Origin: Shimia abyssi
GTDB taxonomy: Bacteria; Pseudomonadota; Alphaproteobacteria; Rhodobacterales; Rhodobacteraceae
Length of the DNA stretch: 64,000 nucleotides
Direction of reading: 5' to 3'
NCBI RefSeq assembly: GCF_003014475.1
Contig: NZ_PYGJ01000006.1
Location: 62,001-126,000 of the forward strand
Under the pieces are notes generated by a model that ran no database searches, was not told where the DNA came from, and worked only from the letters and a program-made list of their open reading frames with translations. Shown here piece by piece: positions 34,087 to 45,386 of this stretch; within the stretch, counting starts at the first letter, position 1, and each line of letters starts with the position of its first letter. The position numbers were made by a program, and so were the translations under genes.

Positions 34087-34950
34087 ATGCGTATGATTTC
34101 TTTTTCCAAACTCGGCGCACAGGCGCTTTTCCCCGCTCTGACGGCCAGTCTGATGGCCCTTTTTCTGAGCTTTTTGACAACACAAGCGCGGGCGGCTGAT
34201 CGCGAACAGGTTGAGGCTTTTCTACAAGTCACCGGTTTTGACGTTGCCATCGACTCGATTGCCACAACCGCCACCGCAGCGCCCAATATGCTCGGGCTTG
34301 AAGAAGGTGACTTTGGTAGCCAGTGGACCTTGCTGGCCCGTTCCGTTTTTGACCCCGAATTCATGAGAGACCGGGCCACCGATATTCTTGAGGCAACTCT
34401 GGAAGAGGATTTACTGGCCCATGCCGCGGCTTTCTACGCCTCGGATCTCGGGCAGCGATTGGTCGAGGTCGAAAATGCCGCCCATTTAGCTGATGACGAA
34501 GAAAAATACACCGAAGGCGCGCGGCTCATTGCAGAAATGCAGGCCAACGACGATCCGCGCATTGACCTTTTCAAACGTATGAGTACCGCAATTGACCCTC
34601 AGAATGTCGGCCTTCAGGCGATGACAGAAATTCAGGTGCGTTTCATTCTGGCAGCATCTTATGCCGGCGTGGTCAGCCTTTCGGTGGACGAGCAGGGGCT
34701 ACGTGCCGCCTTGGCCGAAAATGCCGACGAAGTGGCAGAACAGGCCGAGATTTCGTCTCTGGAAAATGCTGCTTACACCTATCAGGATTTCTCGCTTGAT
34801 GAACTAATCGCCTACACCGAGGCGCTTGAACACCCGGACATGATGACAGTTTATGAACTGATGAATGCCGTGCATTTTGAGGTGATGTCGAACCGGTTTG
34901 AGGCGCTTGCGCTGCGAATGGGACAGGTCCAGCCAGAGCAGGAACTCTGA
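34087..34950 (+). CDS. Secreted DUF2059-type protein
   Basis: 287 aa with a signal peptide over about residues 1-36 (cleavage near ARA-AD). The mature protein is helical and acidic. EATLEEDLLAHAAAFYASDLGQRLVEVENA (in pieces) matches the DUF2059 pattern, where a helix pair ends with a YxSxxG-type motif. Two DUF2059-like halves may be present, the second at YTYQDFSLDELIAYTEALEHP. Function unknown, periplasmic. Confidence 0.72.
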   Translation: MRMISFSKLGAQALFPALTASLMALFLSFLTTQARAADREQVEAFLQVTGFDVAIDSIATTATAAPNMLGLEEGDFGSQWTLLARSVFDPEFMRDRATDILEATLEEDLLAHAAAFYASDLGQRLVEVENAAHLADDEEKYTEGARLIAEMQANDDPRIDLFKRMSTAIDPQNVGLQAMTEIQVRFILAASYAGVVSLSVDEQGLRAALAENADEVAEQAEISSLENAAYTYQDFSLDELIAYTEALEHPDMMTVYELMNAVHFEVMSNRFEALALRMGQVQPEQEL

Positions 34951-35095
34951 TGGACGACCCCTCTATTTCTGGCGTCCGCACTCCGATTACGCGCCGCGGT
35001 GTCAATTGAGATCTACTTGATCAAAACGAGCCGCTTGAAACCCCTGATCTTTCTGACAGAGTGTCTTGCAACCAAAACAAGGTAATGGAGGCGAT

Positions 35096-36634
35096 ATGCG
35101 CTTTGTCAGATGGACCATCTTTCTGGTTCTGCTTGGTACCGCCGCCATTTTCAGCGCGCGCCTGATCTATCCGTTACCCGAACAGAATTTTGCAACCGAA
35201 GGCCGGGCATTGCCGCCCGATTGGGATGGCCCGCTTGGACAAACCATCAAACCCGCGCTTGAAACACATTCGGGGCTGGATGGGGTGCACCCATTGGGCA
35301 ACGGGCGCCTGGCTTTTGCCGCACGGGCCATATTGGCGCGGCAGGCGGTTTCGTCCATCGATGCGCAATATTACATCTGGCAGGATGATGTCACCGGCTT
35401 GATGCTATTGGAAGAGTTGCGCGCAGCCGCCGAACGTGGCGTGCGTGTACGCCTTTTGGTGGACGATAACGGCATTCCCGGCATGGATGATGTGATCGCC
35501 GAGCTGGATGCAATGGCCGCCGCTGAAGTGCGGATATTTAATCCATTTACATTGCGTTCCCCAAAACTCCTGTCTTACGCCTTTGATTTTCCGCGCCTCA
35601 ATCGGAGGATGCATAATAAGTCCATGACAGTCGACGGTGTGGCCACCATTGTCGGTGGGCGCAACATCGGTGACATCTATTTCGACTATGGTGCAGGCAC
35701 GCATTACCTTGATGTCGACACCATCGCGATAGGCCCCATAGTGACCGAGGTGTCCGGCTCATTTGACAGTTATTGGAACAGCGGATCGGCATATGACGCG
35801 GCGTTGATTCTGCCAGCAGCAACGAGCGAAACCATAAAACAGCGCGCAGACGCGGCTCGTAACAGCGCCTTGGGGGCCGGGTACCAAAAAGCCATCGAGC
35901 AGAACGAGATTGTCGAACAGATTGCAGCGCGCAACATGACCTTTGAATGGAGCGATGTTCAGCTCTTGGTCGATGATCCCGCCTTGGGCTTGGGCCAGGC
36001 CGACGATGCAGACCTTATGGGCACCCAACTTGCTGCGCTTGCCACACAGGCCGAAGTGTCGCTGGATATCGTGTCGGCATACTTCATTCCGGGGCAGGGT
36101 GGGCGCGACATTCTCGAGGGTCTTGCGCGGTCTGGTGTGAAAACGCGCGTTTTGACCAACTCGATGGATGCCACCGACGTTATGCCGGTGCACGCAGCTT
36201 ATGCACGCTATCGTCCTGGTCTGCTTGAAAGCGGAGTTGAACTGCTGGAACTACGCGCCCTGCGCGAAGAGCACAAAACCCGCAGCCTGCCCGAAGTGCT
36301 GGCCGGGTCGGCCTCTGGCTTGCACGCCAAGGTCTTTGGCATCGACGGCAAACGTGTACTGATTGGTTCTTACAACCTCGACCCGCGCTCGGCACGACTC
36401 AACACCGAAATGGGCCTTCTGATCGAAAGCCCGACATTGGCACAGTCACTGGCCGCGCAGTTAGATAAGCCCGGATTTGCCTATCGTGTGACGATTAACA
36501 ATGGCTCCATGATCTGGACCGAATACCAACCCGACGGCACCACAATTCAGTTCGACCAAGACCCCCACACCAGCCTGCTGCAACGCACCCTTGCGGCAAT
36601 TGTGCGCTTGTTGCCGGTAGAGTGGATGCTATAA
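35096..36634 (+). CDS. Phospholipase D family protein (cardiolipin synthase ClsC-like)
   Basis: 512 aa from ATG 35096 (GGAGG 4 bases upstream). An N-terminal membrane anchor (WTIFLVLLGTAAIFSA) is followed by two PLD domains. The HKD motifs are MHNKSMTVDG and LHAKVFGIDGKRVLIGSYNLDPRS, both with His, Lys and Asp. The YIWQDDVTGLMLLEELRAAAERGVRVRLLVDD stretch (in pieces) is typical of the family. It probably makes cardiolipin or hydrolyses phospholipid at the inner membrane. Alone in its transcription unit. Confidence 0.83.
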   Translation: MRFVRWTIFLVLLGTAAIFSARLIYPLPEQNFATEGRALPPDWDGPLGQTIKPALETHSGLDGVHPLGNGRLAFAARAILARQAVSSIDAQYYIWQDDVTGLMLLEELRAAAERGVRVRLLVDDNGIPGMDDVIAELDAMAAAEVRIFNPFTLRSPKLLSYAFDFPRLNRRMHNKSMTVDGVATIVGGRNIGDIYFDYGAGTHYLDVDTIAIGPIVTEVSGSFDSYWNSGSAYDAALILPAATSETIKQRADAARNSALGAGYQKAIEQNEIVEQIAARNMTFEWSDVQLLVDDPALGLGQADDADLMGTQLAALATQAEVSLDIVSAYFIPGQGGRDILEGLARSGVKTRVLTNSMDATDVMPVHAAYARYRPGLLESGVELLELRALREEHKTRSLPEVLAGSASGLHAKVFGIDGKRVLIGSYNLDPRSARLNTEMGLLIESPTLAQSLAAQLDKPGFAYRVTINNGSMIWTEYQPDGTTIQFDQDPHTSLLQRTLAAIVRLLPVEWML

Positions 36635-36678
36635 ACCGGGTGCAGTCAATTTCACGCTGCGAATGACGCGACTACCTC

Positions 36679-36707
36679 TTGACTTCCCCCTAAATCCAAC
36701 CGATAAG
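36679..36707 (+). promoter_or_regulatory. Probable promoter of rplU-rpmA
   Basis: TTGACT (36679-36684) and GATAAG (36702-36707) with a 17-base spacer. The leader of about 150 bases contains GTGTT/AACAC (36742-36758) and GCCC/GGGC (36760-36772) stem-loops, which might serve feedback control by a ribosomal protein; that is a guess. Confidence 0.5.
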
Positions 36708-36861
36708 CGCGCATCTCGGCGTGGGGCATGTGCTTTGCGCCGTGTTTTGTTGTAACACAGCCCGAAAAGGGCGCGCTGTTCGAGGTGGCCATGATTGCAA
36801 AATCTGGCCGAAACACCCGCAAGGGGGCCACAGAACGCGGTAAGATCAAAGGAAAGAGGAC

Positions 36862-37506
36862 ATGTTCGCAGTCCTGAAGACCGGCGGCAAACAGTACAAG
36901 GTACAGGCAGGTGATATCCTGCGTGTCGAACGACTGGCTGCAGACGCTGGCGAAAAAGTTCAATTTAACGACGTTCTGATGCTGGGCGGTGAGAGCACCG
37001 TTGTTGGCGCTCCGTTCGTCGAAGGTGCCGGCGTACAGGCCGACGTGATCGACCAGATCAAAGGCGAAAAGCTGATCAAGTTTGTCAAACGTCGTCGTAA
37101 GCACAGCTCCAAGCGTACCGTTGGTCACCGTCAGAAACTGACTCTGATCAAAATCACCGACATTCTGGCCTCTGGCGCGGATGCATCCGGTGTCAAAGCT
37201 GCGATCGGCTCTGGCTCGGTTTCGGGCGCTGCTGTAGAAGCTGCTGCTCCTGCCAAGAAAGCCGCACCAAAGAAAGCTGCGAAGGCTGATACAGCCGAAG
37301 CACCTGCTGGCGCGGATGATCTGAAAAAGCTGTCGGGCGTTGGCCCTGCACTTGAGAAGAAACTGCTGGCGGCTGGCGTGACATCGTTTGCCCAGATCGC
37401 TGCCTGGACCGAAGCCGATATTGCTGATTTCGACGAAAAACTGTCGTTCAAAGGCCGTATCGAGCGTGAAGGCTGGGTTGAGCAAGCCAAGGAACTGGCC
37501 AACTAA
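36862..37506 (+). CDS. rplU: 50S ribosomal protein L21 with helix-hairpin-helix extension
   Basis: 214 aa, twice the usual length. Residues 1-103 are normal L21 ([29 protein letters not shown]). After an Ala/Lys-rich linker (about 125-145) comes a domain starting [17 protein letters not shown] and ending in a helix, a helix-hairpin-helix module of the kind annotated in alphaproteobacteria as fused to L21. The extension may bind RNA or DNA; its role is unknown. The gene is followed after 26 bases by rpmA. Confidence 0.95.
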   Translation: MFAVLKTGGKQYKVQAGDILRVERLAADAGEKVQFNDVLMLGGESTVVGAPFVEGAGVQADVIDQIKGEKLIKFVKRRRKHSSKRTVGHRQKLTLIKITDILASGADASGVKAAIGSGSVSGAAVEAAAPAKKAAPKKAAKADTAEAPAGADDLKKLSGVGPALEKKLLAAGVTSFAQIAAWTEADIADFDEKLSFKGRIEREGWVEQAKELAN

Positions 37507-37532
37507 GGCCCCGAGATTAGGAGAACAACGAT

Positions 37533-37802
37533 ATGGCACATAAAAAAGCTGGTGGTAGTTCCCGTAACGGTCGCGACTCCGCAGGTCGCCGCCTTGGCGT
37601 GAAAAAATACGGTGGCGAAAACGTCATCTCCGGCAACATCATCCTGCGTCAGCGCGGCACAAAAATGTGGCCGGGCGAAGGCGTTGGCATGGGCAAAGAT
37701 CACACCATCTTTGCAACCGTTGACGGCAACGTAAAGTTCCACAAAGGCCTCAAGGGCCGTACCTTTATTTCGGTTCTCCCAGTGGCGGAGGCCGCTGAGT
37801 AA
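37533..37802 (+). CDS. rpmA: 50S ribosomal protein L27
   Basis: 89 aa. Starts [20 protein letters not shown], the mature-type L27 N-terminus that reaches the peptidyl-transferase centre, without the Firmicutes-type cleaved leader. [17 protein letters not shown] and GRTFISVLP are typical. GGAG lies before ATG. Cotranscribed with rplU and ended by the terminator at 37829. Confidence 0.97.
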   Translation: MAHKKAGGSSRNGRDSAGRRLGVKKYGGENVISGNIILRQRGTKMWPGEGVGMGKDHTIFATVDGNVKFHKGLKGRTFISVLPVAEAAE

Positions 37803-37828
37803 GCCGACCTTAAAGGTTTTCGAACAAA

Positions 37829-37866
37829 AGGGGGATCGGCAGCAAGCCGGTCCCTCTTTCTTTTTT
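37829..37866 (+). terminator. Rho-independent terminator of rplU-rpmA
   Basis: The stem GGGGGATCGGC / GCCGGTCCCTC around AGCAA is followed by CTTTCTTTTTT. It lies 26 bases after the rpmA stop. Confidence 0.85.
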
Positions 37867-37894
37867 CATTGAACACAATTTAGCGAGACATGCC

Positions 37895-38488
37895 ATGAGC
37901 GTCGCCATTGTCAGTTTTAGCGTCTTCGCGGCGAGCCAGGTGGGCACACCCGGCCCGGCGAACATGGCGTTGCTGGCAACGGGGGCCCGGTTTGGGTTTC
38001 GCGCAGCATTGCCGTTTGTGGCTGGCGTTGCGCTTGGCAAACAACTGGTGATCTGGCCCGTTGGCTATGGCTTAATGAGCCTTGCCGACACTGTTCCGGG
38101 TCTATTTGAGGCCCTGAAATGGGCCTCTGCGCTCTATATCTGCTGGCTGGCCTGGAAGGTCGCGAACCTTCGCCTTGATCCTGCCGGGGCTACTGTGGAA
38201 ACCGCGCCGGGTTTTGTCGCCGGTCTTTGGGTGCATCCGCTAAACCCCAAGGCGTGGGCGATGATTGTCACGGGTTTTACCAATTTTGTGAGTCCGGAAA
38301 CACCCACCTTGCAGGCAACGGCAACAATCGCCATCTGTTTGCTGGCCTGCCAAACGCTATTTCACCCGATCTGGACCCTTGCCGGTGACCGGATCGCCCG
38401 CCTTGTCGCAGGACGTCCTGCGGAACGATATTTAATGAGAACTCTGGCCGCGTTAACCGTGGCTTCGGTTCTTTATGTTGTGTTTTGA
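37895..38488 (+). CDS. LysE/RhtB family amino-acid exporter
   Basis: 197 aa with about five to six hydrophobic spans. The N-terminal signature (GTPGPANMALLATGARFGFRAALPFVAG, in pieces) is typical of LysE/RhtB, as is LNPKAWAMIVTGF. It should export an amino acid or related compound across the inner membrane. Followed 11 bases later by a GNAT gene. Confidence 0.85.
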   Translation: MSVAIVSFSVFAASQVGTPGPANMALLATGARFGFRAALPFVAGVALGKQLVIWPVGYGLMSLADTVPGLFEALKWASALYICWLAWKVANLRLDPAGATVETAPGFVAGLWVHPLNPKAWAMIVTGFTNFVSPETPTLQATATIAICLLACQTLFHPIWTLAGDRIARLVAGRPAERYLMRTLAALTVASVLYVVF

Positions 38489-38499
38489 GGAGGACACGC

Positions 38500-39045
38500 A
38501 TGAAACTGGATATGATCGTGAACCAGCCGATAATTGAAACGGAACGCTTTGTTCTGCGTCCGCTGCGTCGCTCTGACCAAGGATTAATCGAATTCTATGC
38601 AGGCCAAGAGGAGCTGGCCCGCATGACATCGTCGATTCCGCACCCACTGCCACCTGGCGCGATTGAGGCATTCATAGCCCGCGTGCAGGCAGAAAACCGG
38701 GACGAAGACGTCTGGGCGATGGATGGCAGCATCGAGGGCCAGCCGGAAATCATGGGCCTTATCGGCCTGAAACGCCTTGAGGGCGGCGTCAGCGAAGTCA
38801 GCTATTGGGTTGGCAAAGCGTTCTGGAACACAGGGCTTGCTTCAAACGCCGTACGCGCGTTGATCGACGCCAATCCGCTGAACAACCGCGCACTCTTTGC
38901 CAGTGTTTTGCAGGACAACCCGGCTTCGGCCCGTGTACTGACAAATTGCGGTTTTCAGTATCTAGGGGACGCCGAAAGCTTCTCGGTGGCGCGCGATGCA
39001 ACTGTGCCCACCTGGACCTATACGCTCAACTTGGGCGGAAAATGA
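38500..39045 (+). CDS. GNAT family N-acetyltransferase (RimJ/RimL type)
   Basis: 181 aa from ATG 38500 (GAGGAGG 6 bases upstream; a start at 38485 overlaps the exporter gene). ETERFVLRPLRRSDQ and the acetyl-CoA segment WVGKAFWNTGLASNAVRALI are recognised; NPASARVLTNCGFQYLG ends the fold. The pattern is of the ribosomal-protein-alanine acetyltransferase group. Substrate unknown. Confidence 0.82.
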   Translation: MKLDMIVNQPIIETERFVLRPLRRSDQGLIEFYAGQEELARMTSSIPHPLPPGAIEAFIARVQAENRDEDVWAMDGSIEGQPEIMGLIGLKRLEGGVSEVSYWVGKAFWNTGLASNAVRALIDANPLNNRALFASVLQDNPASARVLTNCGFQYLGDAESFSVARDATVPTWTYTLNLGGK

Positions 39046-39059
39046 ATTGAGCCGCCGGA

Positions 39060-39083
39060 CGTGCCGCGTTATCACGCGGCACG
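39060..39083 (+). other. Perfect 10-bp stem-loop before obgE
   Basis: CGTGCCGCGT and ACGCGGCACG pair completely around a TATC tetraloop, 14 bases after the GNAT stop and 26 before the obgE start. No T run follows. It may terminate weakly or guard the 5' end of the obgE message. Confidence 0.6.
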
Positions 39084-39106
39084 CGAGCGCTGAAAAGGAT
39101 GTATGA

Positions 39107-41241
<2,135 letters not shown>

Positions 41242-41293
41242 CAGTCATCTTGCTAAAATCTGAAAACCACCTCCAACTCAAAGGACTGACCCG

Positions 41294-42559
41294 ATGAAAG
41301 ACATCGCAGATATCCCCGCCCTGATGGCAGACATTGGCGCGAATGCCAAAGCCGCAAGCGCAGAGTTGGGGTTTGCCCCGGCAGAGACTAAGACACTTGC
41401 CTTGAACGCAGCCGCCGATGCCGTCTGGGCACGCCGCGCCGAGATCATCGCCGCCAATGCCAAGGATATGGAATTTGGCCGCGACAAGGGGTTGTCTGAC
41501 GCAATGATGGACCGCCTGATGCTGGACGAAGCGCGAATACAGGGTATCGTTGATGGCCTTCGCGCTGTTGCAGATCAGGATGATCCTGTTGGCGAAGTGA
41601 TCACTGAATGGGATCGCCCCACCGGCCTCAATATTAAACGCGTGCGCACCCCGCTGGGTGTGATTGGCGTGATCTACGAAAGCCGCCCCAACGTGACGGC
41701 AGATGCGGGTGCGCTGTGTCTGAAATCCGGTAATGCGGTGATCCTGCGTGGCGGCTCAGAGAGCTTTCATTCCTCCAGCGCCATTCATGCCTGTTTTGTC
41801 GAAGGTCTCAAAGCTGCCGGGTTGCCAGAAACATCTGTGCAACTGATCCCCACGCGCGACCGTGCGGCGGTTCAGGAACTTTTGACCATGGTCGACACCG
41901 TGGATGTGATCGTGCCCCGCGGTGGTAAAGGCTTGGTTGGCCTTGTCCAAAGCGAAGCGCGCGTGCCGGTTTTCGCCCATCTTGAGGGTATCGTGCATAT
42001 TTATGTCGACGCCGAGGCCGACCCGCAAAAGGCGCTGGATGTAATCCTCAATGCAAAAACCCGGCGCACTGGAATTTGCGGCGCGGCGGAATGTTTGTTG
42101 ATCCATGAAAGCCTTATCGACACGCTGGGGCGCGCGGTGATTGGCGCGCTAATCGACACAGGTGTGACCGTTCACGCAGATGAGCGTTTGCAATTTATCG
42201 AAGGCACGATTCCAGCCACTTCAGAGGATTGGGGCAAAGAATACCTCGACATGGATATCGCCGCCCGCGTGGTCAGTGATGTCGACGGTGCGATCGCTCA
42301 TATCCGTGAATTTGGCTCCAACCACACCGACTGTATCCTGACCGATAATGACGATACCGCCGCGCGGTTCTTTCAGCGTCTGGACAGCGCAATCCTCATG
42401 CGCAACGCCTCAACCCAGTTTGCCGACGGCGGTGAATTTGGCATGGGCGCCGAGATCGGGATCGCCACCGGAAAAATGCACGCCCGCGGCCCAGTCGGCG
42501 CGGCTCAGTTGACCAGCTTCAAATATCTGGTCGAAGGCAACGGCACTACTCGTAGCTAA
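41294..42559 (+). CDS. proA: Glutamate-5-semialdehyde dehydrogenase
   Basis: 421 aa. [19 protein letters not shown] and the catalytic-Cys segment [14 protein letters not shown] are diagnostic, with [22 protein letters not shown] near the end. It reduces glutamyl phosphate to the semialdehyde that cyclises to proline precursor. It lies 52 bases after proB and is followed by a terminator. Confidence 0.97.
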   Translation: MKDIADIPALMADIGANAKAASAELGFAPAETKTLALNAAADAVWARRAEIIAANAKDMEFGRDKGLSDAMMDRLMLDEARIQGIVDGLRAVADQDDPVGEVITEWDRPTGLNIKRVRTPLGVIGVIYESRPNVTADAGALCLKSGNAVILRGGSESFHSSSAIHACFVEGLKAAGLPETSVQLIPTRDRAAVQELLTMVDTVDVIVPRGGKGLVGLVQSEARVPVFAHLEGIVHIYVDAEADPQKALDVILNAKTRRTGICGAAECLLIHESLIDTLGRAVIGALIDTGVTVHADERLQFIEGTIPATSEDWGKEYLDMDIAARVVSDVDGAIAHIREFGSNHTDCILTDNDDTAARFFQRLDSAILMRNASTQFADGGEFGMGAEIGIATGKMHARGPVGAAQLTSFKYLVEGNGTTRS

Positions 42560-42573
42560 GAAAAACATTAAGA

Positions 42574-42612
42574 AAATCCGACAACGATTTGTTTTCATTG
42601 TCGGATTTTTTA
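42574..42612 (+). terminator. Terminator between proA and chpT
   Basis: AAATCCGACAA (42574-42584) and TTGTCGGATTT (42598-42608) form an 11-bp stem followed by T; the minus strand also has a T run, so it can serve both the rightward proA and the leftward chpT gene, whose stop codon it reaches. Confidence 0.85.
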
Positions 42613-43218
42613 AGAAAGTTTCTGTAGACGCAAAGTAAGCTGATCGTCCCGGCTGTCAAACGAGATCTTGTAACCCGTTTCTTGCGCAACAAGCGGCAAT
42701 AACCCGAATTGCACATGCGCAGGCGTAATGTCAGCTGGCGCACGCAGCACAGACAGCGGCTCCCACAAGGTGGGTTCCACACGTATCTTATGCGCGCGCC
42801 CATCCAGAACCCACTCTCCCGCGCTGTTGCGAACGGTCAGTGTTCCGCCATAGGTTAACGCGGTTTCGGCGCAGAGAATGGCCAGAAAAACCATACGCAG
42901 CACCGGGCGATTGACGTCTCCGTTCTCTGTCCATTCTGTTTGAAACCGCGCACCCTTGGACATTGCCGACAGAACTGAGCGTATCTCGGATGCCCCTACC
43001 ATCTGGCCTTCTCCCGGCGCGCCAAAGGCAATTCGGAAAAACCGAATGCGCGCATTGGCATTTTCAACACTTTCCGAAATCAGCTCCAGCTCTGGCCCAT
43101 TTGATGCCCCGGTCATTCCCATAAGCTCAAGACCATTGCCAATGGCCCCAACCGGGCTGATCAGATCATGACAAATGCGCGACCCTACCAATGCGGCGAA
43201 TTCCGTACTATTGGTCAC
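42610..43218 (-). CDS. chpT: Histidine phosphotransferase ChpT
   Basis: 202 aa from GTG 43218 (GGAGG 8 bases upstream; ATG 43266 would overlap the divergent gene). FAALVGSRICHDLISPVGAIGNGLELM (in pieces) holds the phospho-accepting His17, and a degenerate ATPase-like fold follows. In alphaproteobacteria ChpT passes phosphate from CckA to CtrA and CpdR, controlling cell cycle, motility and gene transfer agents. It diverges from a DUF3553 gene with a 29-base gap. Confidence 0.88.
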   Translation of the reverse strand: MTNSTEFAALVGSRICHDLISPVGAIGNGLELMGMTGASNGPELELISESVENANARIRFFRIAFGAPGEGQMVGASEIRSVLSAMSKGARFQTEWTENGDVNRPVLRMVFLAILCAETALTYGGTLTVRNSAGEWVLDGRAHKIRVEPTLWEPLSVLRAPADITPAHVQFGLLPLVAQETGYKISFDSRDDQLTLRLQKLS

Positions 43219-43247
43219 GTAACGACCCTCCAGCAACAGGTAAGGCA

Positions 43248-43430
43248 ATGGATGATTTGAACTCATTTCTGGAACCGGGCATGCTCGTAAAGCATCCAGA
43301 CCAAGATGACTGGGGCATTGGCCAGGTGCAATCCAATATCGGTGGCAAGGTGACGGTGAATTTTCGCGAGGCTGGCAAAGTAGTCATTGATGGGACCCGT
43401 GTGATGTTATTTCCGGTCAGTGAGCTGTAA
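43248..43430 (+). CDS. DUF3553 family small protein
   Basis: 60 aa from ATG 43248 (MDDLNSFLEPGM). The SH3-like pattern LVKHPDQDDWGIGQVQSNIGGKVTVNF (in pieces) matches DUF3553, common in Rhodobacterales. A CarD/SH3-like nucleic-acid or protein contact is possible but unproven. Divergent from chpT, which may be more than chance. Confidence 0.78.
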   Translation: MDDLNSFLEPGMLVKHPDQDDWGIGQVQSNIGGKVTVNFREAGKVVIDGTRVMLFPVSEL

Positions 43431-43467
43431 AGAGATTAATATTTCGTGCACACGTCTTTAGGTTGTT

Positions 43468-43485
43468 CTTGACCAAAAGGTCAAG
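43468..43485. promoter_or_regulatory. Dyad before olsB
   Basis: CTTGACC-AAAA-GGTCAAG, a perfect 7-base inverted repeat 37 bases after the DUF3553 stop and about 79 before the chosen olsB start. It could be a hairpin or an operator. It does not look like a Pho box, although ornithine lipids are often made under phosphate stress. Confidence 0.45.
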
Positions 43486-43563
43486 CAATTCGACTTGAGT
43501 GCGCAGTTGCCTTTACCGCTTTCCCTGTTAAAAGGCCCACACTTGACAAACCCGGCGGATCGC

Positions 43564-44343
43564 ATGACCAGACCCGAGCCAGACTTCCAACTGAAACTCG
43601 TTGAAACCGAGGTCGAATTGCAAGCGGCACAGCGTCTGCGATATAGGGTATTTGTCGAGGAACTTGGCGGCTCCGGGGCCTTGGTGGATCACGATACCCG
43701 ACTGGAACGTGACCGCTTTGACCCGTTTTTTGACCACCTTATCCTGATCGACAACGCACTGGACGTAGCCAAAATTGACCGTGTGGTCGGGGTATACAGA
43801 TTGTTGCGTCAGGAACCAGCCAATCGCGCCGGACAGTTCTATTCCGAAGACGAGTATGACCTCACCGTGCTCAAGACCAGTGGGCGCAAGCTGTTGGAAT
43901 TGGGCCGTTCCTGTTTGGACAAAGACTATCGCGGCGGAGCGGCCATGTTCCACCTCTGGAATGGTCTTGCAGATTATGTGGCTGATCACGAGATCGAAGT
44001 TCTGTTCGGTGTGGCCAGTTTTCACGGCACTGACATTGACGCACTGGCGCAACCTCTCTCGCTGCTGCATTCACGCCACCTTGCGCCAAGCGATCTGCGG
44101 GTGCGTGCTCAGGACACGCACTTCCAGCGCATGGACTTGGTCCCAGAGCCGGACATCGACAGGCGTGCCGCAATGCTGCAAGTGCCTGCATTGATCAAAG
44201 CATACCTGCGCTTGGGTGGATTTGTGGGCGAGGGCGCGTATATTGACAGACCGTTCAATACTACCGACGTCTGCCTGATCATGGACACCCAGCGGATGAA
44301 CGCCAAGAACAAGGCACTCTATACCAAGGGTCGTGCGTTGTGA
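43564..44343 (+). CDS. olsB: L-ornithine N-alpha-acyltransferase OlsB
   Basis: 259 aa from ATG 43564 (MTRPEPDFQLKLVETE); a TTG at 43495 in frame is an alternative and neither has a strong ribosome binding site. GNAT-type fold with AAQRLRYRVFVEELGG, FDPFFDHLILID, LELGRSCLDKDYRGG and LFGVASFHGTD, the OlsB pattern. It joins 3-hydroxyacyl-ACP to ornithine to make lyso-ornithine lipid. olsA follows with a 4-base overlap. Confidence 0.9.
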   Translation: MTRPEPDFQLKLVETEVELQAAQRLRYRVFVEELGGSGALVDHDTRLERDRFDPFFDHLILIDNALDVAKIDRVVGVYRLLRQEPANRAGQFYSEDEYDLTVLKTSGRKLLELGRSCLDKDYRGGAAMFHLWNGLADYVADHEIEVLFGVASFHGTDIDALAQPLSLLHSRHLAPSDLRVRAQDTHFQRMDLVPEPDIDRRAAMLQVPALIKAYLRLGGFVGEGAYIDRPFNTTDVCLIMDTQRMNAKNKALYTKGRAL

Positions 44344-45170
44344 GCCTGCCGTGGGATGCACCAGAACTCTACCCTGAGATGCCCAAAATCACTGCCGTGG
44401 GCTGGGTGCGCGTGGTATTGCGTGGCCTTACCCTCGCCACGTTGGTCTTTGGTTGCCTGGGGATTCTGCTGCTGGTGCGTCTGATCGAACGGCCTCTGTT
44501 TGGCGTACAACGTCCATGGACGCCCTTCATCACCCAATTTGTCTGTCGCAACGCATTTCGCATTATGGGCTTTGGCTTTTCCAGCACGGGCACATTGATG
44601 ACCGAACGCGGCGCGGTCGTGGCTAATCACTCGTCATGGCTGGACATCTTTGCGCTGAATGCGCGCAAACGCATCTATTTTGTCAGCAAAGCCGAGGTGG
44701 CCAACTGGCCCGGCATCGGTTGGCTGGCCCGCGCCACCGGAACGGTGTTTATCAAGCGAGACCCAAAAGAAGCCCGCACCCAAAAAACCGTGTTCGAAGA
44801 GCGTCTGCTGGCCGGGCACAAGCTGTTATTTTTTCCCGAAGGCACCAGCACCGATTCCACCCGCGTGCTGCCCTTTAAGCCAACTCTCTTTGCGGCTTTT
44901 TTTGCGCCTGAATTACGCGACAAACTAAATGTTCAACCCGTCACAGTGATCTACCACGCACCCAAACATCAGGATAAACGGTTTTACGGCTGGTGGGGTG
45001 ACATGGATTTTGGCCGGCATCTGTTGCACGTTCTGGCCGCGTCCAGACAGGGCAGGGTGGTGCTGACCTACCATACCCCCGTGGCCGTGCGCGACTTTGA
45101 AAACCGCAAGGCGCTGGCCGCATATTGCGAACATGTGGTGCGCGAGCCGATGCTGGAACACATAGGTTAA
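44340..45170 (+). CDS. olsA: Lyso-ornithine lipid O-acyltransferase OlsA
   Basis: 276 aa, GTG start overlapping the olsB stop (GTGA). PlsC-type acyltransferase: membrane segment LVFGCLGILLLVRLI, motif I NHSSWLD, motif III FPEGTSTDSTRVLPFKP. It adds the second acyl chain to lyso-ornithine lipid in the inner membrane; a role as general 1-acylglycerol-phosphate acyltransferase is also possible. Functionally tied to olsB by coupling. Confidence 0.9.
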   Translation: MSLPWDAPELYPEMPKITAVGWVRVVLRGLTLATLVFGCLGILLLVRLIERPLFGVQRPWTPFITQFVCRNAFRIMGFGFSSTGTLMTERGAVVANHSSWLDIFALNARKRIYFVSKAEVANWPGIGWLARATGTVFIKRDPKEARTQKTVFEERLLAGHKLLFFPEGTSTDSTRVLPFKPTLFAAFFAPELRDKLNVQPVTVIYHAPKHQDKRFYGWWGDMDFGRHLLHVLAASRQGRVVLTYHTPVAVRDFENRKALAAYCEHVVREPMLEHIG

Positions 45171-45224
45171 GTCGGCGCCTGATCGGCCGTTGAAGCAATA
45201 TGCATCAGCAGGCGCATTAGACGC

Positions 45225-45253
45225 TTGCACATGTAAACCCTTTCTACTATACG
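45225..45253 (+). promoter_or_regulatory. Probable rpsB promoter
   Basis: TTGCAC (45225-45230) and TATACG (45248-45253) with a 17-base spacer, within the 216 bases before rpsB. The leader of about 125 bases contains the hairpin listed next, and an AAACCC/GGGTTT stem just after the promoter. Confidence 0.55.
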
Positions 45254-45323
45254 CGCGCCATTCAAACCCGCAGGCGGGGTTTGGGCTTGGGCAGGGGAGA
45301 CATCCCTGTCGGTCCGCCGGTTG

Positions 45324-45341
45324 TCCCGAATTCATTCGGGA
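45324..45341 (+). other. rpsB leader stem-loop
   Basis: TCCCGAA-TTCA-TTCGGGA, a perfect 7-bp stem, 45 bases before the rpsB start. In many bacteria S2 represses its own message through a leader structure; this hairpin is a candidate, by inference. Confidence 0.45.
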
Positions 45342-45386
45342 TCACTCAGCTCCGCCAAGGCGTAAACCGGAAAAGGAAATACAAGC

